The notes beneath the pieces are model-generated. The model saw only the letters and a list, made by a program, of their open reading frames with translations, made no database searches and was not told the origin of the DNA. Made by a program: the position numbers and the translations under genes. From Bacillota bacterium (GTDB lineage Bacteria > Bacillota_I > Bacilli_A > Erysipelotrichales > Erysipelotrichaceae), in the NCBI GenBank assembly GCA_023388995.1, contig JAEWFD010000042.1, forward strand, positions 60,707 to 124,706: a DNA stretch of 64,000 nucleotides, in the 5' to 3' direction. Below, one piece after another: positions 58,319 through 64,000 of the stretch (position 1 is the stretch's first letter; the number at the start of each line of letters is the position of its first letter).

Positions 58319-58565
58319 AATAATAATAACTCTCTTCGGCTAGGCGGACTTCTACAACGCCTGGCACTTCTTCTAGCAAGATGGCTTCAACGCCACCTTT
58401 TAGTGTGTCTTCAATAGACATGCATCCGGCGCATGCACCACCCATGCGTACCGTTACGATACCATCTTCTGTCACACTCACGAATTCAATATCTCCGCCA
58501 TCAAAGCGAATGTATGGTCGAATGCGATCAATCGCTTCTTTGACCATTGTTTCCAAGTCGTTCAT
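58317..58565 (-). CDS. yutI: NifU-like Fe-S scaffold protein (YutI-like)
   Basis: 82 aa. VKEAIDRIRPYIRFDGGDIEFV, then MGGACAGCMSIEDTL with the CxxC [Fe-S] ligands near 43-46, then GGVEAILLEEVPGVVEV. This is the Nfu/NifU C-terminal domain as a stand-alone protein that carries an iron-sulfur cluster between apo-targets. ATG at 58565 follows AGAGGTGG; the upstream frame overlaps another gene. Confidence 0.93.
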   Translation of the reverse strand: MNDLETMVKEAIDRIRPYIRFDGGDIEFVSVTEDGIVTVRMGGACAGCMSIEDTLKGGVEAILLEEVPGVVEVRLAEESYYY

Positions 58566-58575
58566 TTTTCCACCT

Positions 58576-59022
58576 CTACTGAAACCAGTATAATACTCCG
58601 GCAACGGTTATGCCAAGTAAAATGCCTCCAATGACTTCAAACCATTTATGGCCCAATACATCTTTCATTTTAGTAAAATAGATCGGGTCATCCAATTGAA
58701 TCTGGCTTAATTCCGTAATGTCACGGATCAATTGCTGGGTTATCTGAATATTCTGCCCCGCGTAATAGCGGACATTCATTGCATCATAGGAAATAACTAA
58801 GGCGATGATCAAAGTAACTGCGAACAAGTCAGAACTGAAGTTTTGCTTCAATCCGATTGCCAGCGTAACAGCACTTACACCAGCTGTATGGGAACTTGGA
58901 AAACCGCCGCTGGCCACCAAATATTTCCAATCCAGTTCTTTGCTCATCAAGTAATGAATCAGCGGTTTCAAAGCTTGTGCAAGAATAATGGCACTAAAGG
59001 GTGCTACTAAAGTGTAATACAT
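58576..59022 (-). CDS. yuiD: Divergent PAP2 family protein (DUF212, YuiD-like)
   Basis: 148 aa, about four hydrophobic segments. ASGGFPSSHTAGVSAVTLA near 43 is the PAP2-like phosphatase motif (PSSH), with YDAMNVRYYAGQ near 80 carrying the expected Arg; the second His motif is less clear. The family (YuiD) is probably a lipid phosphatase but is divergent. ATG 59022 follows GAGGAGG at 8 bases. Ends 10 bases before the NifU-like gene. Confidence 0.83.
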   Translation of the reverse strand: MYYTLVAPFSAIILAQALKPLIHYLMSKELDWKYLVASGGFPSSHTAGVSAVTLAIGLKQNFSSDLFAVTLIIALVISYDAMNVRYYAGQNIQITQQLIRDITELSQIQLDDPIYFTKMKDVLGHKWFEVIGGILLGITVAGVLYWFQ

Positions 59023-59144
59023 GAAAAACCTCCTCATCACTGCTCCTTATTATAGCGAAAAACGAGTAAAATATCTATAGAAGTCTGCACGGATTTCGTA
59101 AAAAAACAATCAACTTTGTGTTATACTAGAAAAAGGAGGACATC

Positions 59145-59516
59145 ATGAAAATCAAAGTAGGAGATATTATTACGGCGACTGTCAGCGGCGTTCAGCCCTA
59201 CGGTGCTTTTGTTACGATAGAGAAAGATGTAACAGGATTGATACATATATCGGAAATTTCTGAAGGGTTTGTTCGGGATGTTCACCAGTTTGTGGAAGTG
59301 AATGACAAAGTACTGGTGAAGGTAATCGACTATGATGCTGTCCACAAGCAAGCGCGGCTGTCATTGAAGGCTCTGAAGAACTCAGGACGCAGAGATCGCA
59401 TGAATATGAGAAATCTGAAAGTGGAAGTGCCTAAGCTTGGTTTTTCGTCGTTGGCAAAGGCTCTGCCGGAGTGGATTGAAGAAGCATTGCACCGTTTAAA
59501 AGGAGAACAAATATGA
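59145..59516 (+). CDS. S1-domain RNA-binding protein (YugI/CvfD-like)
   Basis: 123 aa. An N-terminal S1 domain (VGDIITATVSGVQPYGAFVTI, GLIHISEISEGFVRDVHQFVEVNDKVLVKVID, ARLSLKAL) and a basic tail. Matches general stress protein 13/YugI and CvfD, which bind ribosomes or mRNA. SD AAAGGAGG precedes the ATG. Its stop overlaps pgi by four bases (ATGA); the yugI-pgi proximity resembles B. subtilis. Confidence 0.9.
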   Translation: MKIKVGDIITATVSGVQPYGAFVTIEKDVTGLIHISEISEGFVRDVHQFVEVNDKVLVKVIDYDAVHKQARLSLKALKNSGRRDRMNMRNLKVEVPKLGFSSLAKALPEWIEEALHRLKGEQI

Positions 59517-60784
59517 AACTGAATTTAGAAAAGGCATTTTTATCACAACCAATACAAGACTATCAAGAGCAAGTAACAGCATGCCATCAGGCATTGCACG
59601 GAAAAACAGGAAAAGGGAATGACTATGCAGGCTGGTTGGATTGGCCAAGCACCTATGATAAAGCAGAATTTGCACGGATTCAAACAGCAGCAAAAGAAAT
59701 TCGGGAACGTTGTGATGTTATCGTTGTGTGCGGGATCGGCGGCAGCTATTTAGGTGCCAGAGCAGTGGTTGAAATGGTGAATGGTTTATACCCAAGTGAT
59801 GATTTTAAGGTTATTTTTCTAGGTAATACCTTCTCTTCGACATATATCAAGCAAGTATTGAACTTTCTGCAAGACAAAACCTTTGCGGTGAATGTCATCA
59901 GCAAGTCGGGGACAACAACAGAAACATCTATTGCATTTCGTTTGCTGAAGAAACTGGCTGAAGAAAAATACGGCAAAGAGCAGGCAAAACACTATATCTA
60001 TGCCACAACAGATCGCAGCAGAGGAACTTTGAAGCAGCTTGCGGATCAAGAAGGCTATCAAACCTTTGTGATTCCGGATGATATTGGCGGCCGTTTTTCG
60101 GTCATTACCGCAGTAGGCTTACTGCCAATTGCAAGTGCAGGCATTGATATTGAAGAATTGATGCGCGGATGCCGCGACGGGATGGAAGCATTCTCCAGTG
60201 ATCAGCTGGATCAAAATATTGCATACCAATATGCAGTTGCCAGAAGAATTTTGGAAAAACAAGGAAAGTCGGCAGAAATGCTGGTTTCTTACGAATCCCA
60301 AATGGCGATGGTTGCAGAATGGTGGAAGCAATTGTTTGGGGAGTCCGAAGGAAAAGATGGAATGGGGATCTTGCCTGCTTCCGCAAACTTTTCAACCGAC
60401 TTGCACTCACTAGGTCAATTTGTGCAAGACGGCAAGAAAATACTGTTTGAAACATTGATTAAAGTAGAGAAACCTACACTTGATCTGACTGTTCCAGCTG
60501 ATGCGGATGATCTGGATCAGTTGAACTATCTTGCCGGAAAGTCTGTGGACTGGGTCAATAAGATGGCTTGCGAAGGTACTTTGCAGGCACACGTGGAAAC
60601 AGGGAATGTACCGAATATTCAAATCACGATTGATGATATGAGTGCATATAGCTTTGGTTACATGGCGTTCTTCTTCTTCAAAGCGATTGCGATGACTTCG
60701 TATCTGATTGACATCAATCCATTTGATCAGCCAGGTGTTGAAGTATATAAAAAGAATATGTTCAAGTTATTAGGTAAAAAATAA
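59513..60784 (+). CDS. pgi: Glucose-6-phosphate isomerase
   Basis: 423 aa, the short bacterial form. SIS motifs VCGIGGSYLGARAVVE near 75 and VISKSGTTTETSIAFRLL near 130, TTDRSRGTLKQLA, IGGRFSVITAVGLLPIA near 195, and GQFVQDGKKILFET near 300. It interconverts glucose-6-P and fructose-6-P. Overlaps the S1-domain gene by four bases. Confidence 0.97.
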   Translation: MKLNLEKAFLSQPIQDYQEQVTACHQALHGKTGKGNDYAGWLDWPSTYDKAEFARIQTAAKEIRERCDVIVVCGIGGSYLGARAVVEMVNGLYPSDDFKVIFLGNTFSSTYIKQVLNFLQDKTFAVNVISKSGTTTETSIAFRLLKKLAEEKYGKEQAKHYIYATTDRSRGTLKQLADQEGYQTFVIPDDIGGRFSVITAVGLLPIASAGIDIEELMRGCRDGMEAFSSDQLDQNIAYQYAVARRILEKQGKSAEMLVSYESQMAMVAEWWKQLFGESEGKDGMGILPASANFSTDLHSLGQFVQDGKKILFETLIKVEKPTLDLTVPADADDLDQLNYLAGKSVDWVNKMACEGTLQAHVETGNVPNIQITIDDMSAYSFGYMAFFFFKAIAMTSYLIDINPFDQPGVEVYKKNMFKLLGKK

Positions 60785-60791
60785 GTAATTT

Positions 60792-60814
60792 AGCAGGTGA
60801 AAAACCTGCTTTTT
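60792..60814 (+). terminator. Terminator of pgi
   Basis: AGCAGGT (60792-60798) pairs with ACCTGCT (60804-60810), followed by Ts. Confidence 0.85.
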
Positions 60815-60826
60815 AATTACTATAAT

Positions 60827-60854
60827 TGTTTTATATTCAAAACATTAGTATAAT
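60827..60854 (+). promoter_or_regulatory. Promoter of the PAS-GGDEF gene
   Basis: TTGTTT (60827-60832), 16-base spacer, TATAAT (60849-60854); start near 60861. Confidence 0.6.
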
Positions 60855-60891
60855 AAGCATATACATACTTTAACATGTGAGGAGAGTCGTT

Positions 60892-63255
60892 ATGAAGCAT
60901 GTGTTATCAACATTATCATTGGTAGCTTCTGTATTATACTGCGGGATTGGATGCTATGCGTATGCGCAGAATCGGCAGTCAATCTTACATAAGAAATTTT
61001 TGCATCTAAGTATTTTGATGACAATATGGGCCTTTTTTTACATGTTTGCATACTTGGCAACAACAAATGCAAAGTTTGTTTTATTTAATAATATTGCAGC
61101 AATCGGCTGGTGTTTATTTCCGGCAGCGGTCTTGTCGTTTTGTTTGACATTGGGAAATTATCAAAGCATTAAGTCTAGCATAGTGACTATGTTATTGTAT
61201 GTACCAGGTATCTGTTTCTTTCTATTTGCAATCTATGGTTTTTCAGGTGATAAAACACAGCGGCTGCTGATGTACCAAGTCTTTAATATTGGCAATTTCC
61301 TATATAATTTTCTGTATCTTGTGGGAGCTATGGTGCTGATCTATTTGTGGGGTAAAAGAGCAGCAAAAGCACATGAGAAAAAGCAAGCTGCGATCATTTT
61401 ATATGCAGCCTTGATTCCGTTTTTATTGCAGTTGCTGCTGGATATCATTCTTCCGTCGCAAGGTATTTATCAATCATTGAATGCAGGGCATCTGTATGCG
61501 ATGATTATGTATCTAGGCATCTATTTTGCGATTGTAAAATATCATTTTTTAAAAATTCCAAGTGAACGTATTAATCATGAGTTATTTGAATACATGATGG
61601 ATTTGGCGCTGATTGCGGATTCCGAGGGTTTGATTATAAGAGTAAATAAGAAATTTCAAGATTTGCTGGGCTATGATGCAAGTCAGGTAGTCGGCCAGCC
61701 GCTTACCTCCGTTTTGCCGCTTTCCTGGAACGAAATTTTTGTTTCTTTTACACAAAAAAGAGCAGAGTTTGTGAACCTCTGGATTTCAACCAGCAAGCAG
61801 ACTTTAATTCCGATGCGCCTGACTATTACGAAAATCTATGATGATCAGTCTCAGGAAATCAATGGATATCTGCTGCTTGGTCAAGACAATCGTTTAATTC
61901 ATAGTCTGAAACATGAAATTGAACAGCATAAGGAAACGATGGAAGAGCTGAAGCGCAGTGAAGTGCTGATGCAGACCGTAGTGAATATGACGCCGTTTGC
62001 AATTATTTTGACTAAAGTAGCAGACAACCGCATTTTGTTTGCGAATCGCAAAGCGGAGCAAATGTTTCAGCAGCCGGTTGAAACAATCATTGGGTTCGAT
62101 GCGAATCATTATTATAAAGCTGGCGTTCGCGAAGAGATGAAACAAGTATTGCTGCAAGGAAAAACCATTGATGAAAGAGAAGTAGAATTCATCAGAGAAA
62201 ACAAAAGCAGTTTTTATGGATTAATTACCATGAGGAAAGGGACTTACCAAAAAGAAGAAGTTTTGGTTTCCTGTATCAATGATATTACGGAGCAGAGGAT
62301 CTTGCTTCAAAATATTGCCAAGTCGGAAGAATTGCTGCGAACAGTGATGAATGCAATCTCGGATGTCGTGCTGATGACGGATTTAGATGGTAACATTACC
62401 TACGGCAATCAGAGTGCACATGAAATATTTGGTTTTTCAAGGAATTTGCCAAGCAATATTGAGGAATTGTTTGGTGCGAAGCAAAAACTGCATTTGGCAG
62501 CGATTCATGGCGAGGAATCCGGCCATTATGAATTTACGTATCTGTCCAAGCAGGGATTGTCAATGGATTTTGAGATTTACCGCAATGTTTTGGTTGATGA
62601 GATGGGTGTCGTAGAAGGAATTATTTATGTGATGCGCAATATCACTGATCGTAACATCGCAAGAGAAAAGCTGGAGCAAAGCAAAGTGGAAATAGAAGCT
62701 ATGTACAGCAAGCTGCAGAATACAAATCATATGTTATTGGAAAAAGCGATTCGTGATGGACTCACCAATCTCTATAATCACCAGCATATCAATCAGCTGC
62801 TGGAACAGGAAATGCAAAGATGCAAGGAGAATGGCGAGCCCCTATGCTTGATGATGCTGGATATTGATTATTTTAAACGAGTGAATGATACCTATGGGCA
62901 TCAGTTTGGGGATCATGTGTTGGTAACTTTGGCAGAGATTATGAGAACCAGCATTCGCAGCATTGATTTGCCGGGCAGGTATGGCGGAGAAGAGTTTATT
63001 ATTGTCCTTCCTCAAGTAACAATCCAGGAGGCTGTGCAAATTGCCGAACGGATTAGAAGGCGAGTTGAAACCCATTTATTTGAAGAACACCAAATGTATG
63101 TTACGATCAGTATCGGCGTGTCTGATATGATCTTCGATTTAGATGATGCCAAGCGACTTGTGAATAAGGCAGATACGATGCTGTATATGGCCAAAGAAAA
63201 TGGGCGTAATCGCATTGAATCTTCTCATCATGCTGATCAGCTGGTGCTTTCATAG
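60892..63255 (+). CDS. Membrane PAS-PAS-PAS-GGDEF diguanylate cyclase
   Basis: 787 aa. The N-terminus has about seven membrane segments with the layout of the 7TM sensor (HisKA_7TM) domain (residues 1-225). Then three PAS-like domains (about 230-340, 360-480, 490-600), for example EYMMDLALIADSEGLIIRVNKKFQDLLGYDASQVVGQPL. The GGDEF domain (about 625-780) keeps DGLTNLYNHQHI, LMMLDIDYFKRVNDTYGHQFGD, and the active-site GRYGGEEFIIVLPQ, so it should make c-di-GMP. ATG 60892 has GAGGAGA upstream. Together with the window's left-end EAL protein it gives opposite c-di-GMP activities. Confidence 0.92.
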   Translation: MKHVLSTLSLVASVLYCGIGCYAYAQNRQSILHKKFLHLSILMTIWAFFYMFAYLATTNAKFVLFNNIAAIGWCLFPAAVLSFCLTLGNYQSIKSSIVTMLLYVPGICFFLFAIYGFSGDKTQRLLMYQVFNIGNFLYNFLYLVGAMVLIYLWGKRAAKAHEKKQAAIILYAALIPFLLQLLLDIILPSQGIYQSLNAGHLYAMIMYLGIYFAIVKYHFLKIPSERINHELFEYMMDLALIADSEGLIIRVNKKFQDLLGYDASQVVGQPLTSVLPLSWNEIFVSFTQKRAEFVNLWISTSKQTLIPMRLTITKIYDDQSQEINGYLLLGQDNRLIHSLKHEIEQHKETMEELKRSEVLMQTVVNMTPFAIILTKVADNRILFANRKAEQMFQQPVETIIGFDANHYYKAGVREEMKQVLLQGKTIDEREVEFIRENKSSFYGLITMRKGTYQKEEVLVSCINDITEQRILLQNIAKSEELLRTVMNAISDVVLMTDLDGNITYGNQSAHEIFGFSRNLPSNIEELFGAKQKLHLAAIHGEESGHYEFTYLSKQGLSMDFEIYRNVLVDEMGVVEGIIYVMRNITDRNIAREKLEQSKVEIEAMYSKLQNTNHMLLEKAIRDGLTNLYNHQHINQLLEQEMQRCKENGEPLCLMMLDIDYFKRVNDTYGHQFGDHVLVTLAEIMRTSIRSIDLPGRYGGEEFIIVLPQVTIQEAVQIAERIRRRVETHLFEEHQMYVTISIGVSDMIFDLDDAKRLVNKADTMLYMAKENGRNRIESSHHADQLVLS

Positions 63256-63343
63256 ATTGATGAAGTCCTCGACTTTTTCCGATATTCTTGGTGGCCTCTA
63301 TCAATTCATGGTATACTGATAGCATGAAAAAAGGGGAAGAGAT

Positions 63344-63607
63344 ATGATTGGAACAGTAGCGGCGATCTTAACTACAATTTCTTTTGTCCCACAGCTGATT
63401 CAGGTCTACAAGACAAAAGATACCTCCAGTATTTCGTTGTTTATGTATATCTTGTTTGTGGTCGGTGTAGTTGGATGGGTGATTCATGGTTTTATCATCC
63501 AAGATAATGCAGTGATATTTGCCAATGTATTTACTTGTATATTTGCAGGTTATATTCTGATGGTGAAAATTCAGAATACAATCAAAAAGGTTGATCCGGT
63601 TAGATAA
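63344..63607 (+). CDS. SemiSWEET/PQ-loop transporter
   Basis: 87 aa, three membrane segments. The PQ-loop motif FVPQLIQVYKTKDTSSISL near 15-35, followed by two further segments, is that of a SemiSWEET sugar transporter that works as a dimer. Probably moves a mono- or disaccharide down its gradient. SD GGGGAAGAG precedes the ATG. A terminator follows. Confidence 0.87.
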   Translation: MIGTVAAILTTISFVPQLIQVYKTKDTSSISLFMYILFVVGVVGWVIHGFIIQDNAVIFANVFTCIFAGYILMVKIQNTIKKVDPVR

Positions 63608-63611
63608 GCAA

Positions 63612-63634
63612 AAAAAGGTCTTTGGACCTTTTTT
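63612..63634 (+). terminator. Terminator of the SemiSWEET gene
   Basis: GGTC-TTTG-GACC (63617-63628) with flanking A and T runs. Confidence 0.85.
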
Positions 63635-63660
63635 GAATTGAAAAGCAGCCTTTATGATAG

Positions 63661-63882
63661 CTAGGATACTAGTTCTTTTAGAATCGGCATTAGTTGCTTA
63701 ATCACAGCATCAACAGAGATAGTATCATGTTGAAAAAGCCAGGATATGGTTGTGAGGATGATGGATGCATATAAACTGCTTTGATAGTCTGCCGTTTCCT
63801 TTTGATAACCGTGTCTTGCGAGTAAGAAGGTATAACATTTTGATTTTAGTAAAATTTCAAAATCACGATATGGATGTAAAAG
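63661..63882 (-). pseudogene. C-terminal half of a TetR-like regulator, cut by an insertion
   Basis: On the minus strand, a frame of 74 codons from an in-frame TGA (63883-63885) to TAG at 63661 encodes HPYRDFEILLKSKCYTFLL, TADYQSSLYASIILTTISWLFQHD and VIKQLMPILKELVS, typical of the ligand domain of a TetR-type regulator (TetR_C_7-like). Upstream, in place of the N-terminal HTH, lies unrelated AT-rich sequence with repeats. The gene is therefore probably truncated, not merely off the window edge. Confidence 0.55.
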
Positions 63883-64000
63883 TCAATACATTTTTGTACA
63901 ATTTCCGGAAAATGTTTTTGTTCCTAATTGTACATTTTTATTTTCCACTTTTTGTACATTGCTCATTCCCTCGCTGCACGCTACGATCACCGCTTAATTG
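63875..64000. mobile_element. Possible end of an IS21-like insertion element
   Basis: From about 63875 the sequence TGTAAAAGTCAATACA starts a region with repeated TTTTTGTACA-like units (about 63891-63901, 63939-63948, 63950-63958) before the window edge. Multiple internal repeats near a TG-terminated end are a feature of IS21-family ends. The transposase lies outside the window, so identity is unproven. It abuts the broken TetR-like gene. Confidence 0.4.

Noticed and set aside
1..64000. CRISPR arrays and tRNA/rRNA genes
   Set aside because: No regularly spaced repeats or recognisable tRNA/rRNA sequences were seen by eye.

Overview
The window looks like the chromosome of an endospore-forming, low-to-moderate GC Bacillota, most like the Erysipelotrichia (a Clostridium innocuum-type relative; this is inference from gene content and layout, not a database match). 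Shine-Dalgarno sites are strong (AGGAGG/GAGGTG), and several conserved Bacillus subtilis gene blocks are kept: ftsW-ylbD-ylbE-rsmD-coaD-ylbJ, gmk...priA-rsmB-rlmN-prpC-prkC-rsgA-rpe-thiN-rpmB, ftsA-ftsZ, and yunC-yunB-yutH-yutI-yuiD followed by an S1-domain gene and pgi. Sporulation markers (ylbJ, yunB, yutH-like, CotD-like and YjcZ-like coat proteins) are spread through it. No tRNA, rRNA or CRISPR array was seen.

Layout. 1-9.7 kb: an EAL phosphodiesterase with a decayed GGDEF domain (open at the left edge), a glyoxalase-fold gene, a UgpC-A-E-B-type ABC uptake operon with an embedded beta-CASP-like metallo-hydrolase, a DUF2975/HTH pair behind an inverted repeat, and a FAD oxidoreductase. 9.7-17.7 kb: a 5'-nucleotidase, a T-box-controlled polar amino acid ABC transporter, DUF523, lipoproteins and a tandem GNAT protein. 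17.7-20.7 kb: a YtrA-type GntR/ABC operon with an operator over its start site. 20.7-25.6 kb: ftsW, the ylb block and coat proteins. 26-30 kb: a CDP-alcohol phosphotransferase/VanW pair, RqcH and a racemase. 30-41 kb: gmk, a YefM/RelE toxin-antitoxin pair, then the priA-to-thiN block and rpmB. 41.3-43.7 kb: ftsA-ftsZ.

43.8-46.9 kb is an AT-rich accessory island directly after ftsZ. It holds a 427-aa helical regulator with an HTH-like N-terminus and then, on the same strand, a 39-codon gene for a small secreted-type peptide ending in a two-cysteine motif, with a very strong ribosome binding site and an inverted repeat upstream of an extended -10 promoter. Next come a 298-aa exported protein and small membrane proteins. 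It looks like a peptide-signalling (RRNPP-like) cassette with its own output genes and is the best candidate here for an undescribed system.

47-64 kb: a hypothetical gene, a three-gene DUF2089/SHOCT-like operon containing an apparent internal duplication, a calcium-type P-ATPase, an IS1182-like transposase remnant, an auxin-efflux-type carrier, an amidohydrolase/HAD pair, the yun/yut block, pgi, a membrane PAS-GGDEF cyclase and a SemiSWEET protein. At the right edge the C-terminal half of a TetR-type regulator is cut by what looks like the end of an insertion element. The two ends of the window carry c-di-GMP enzymes of opposite predicted activity.
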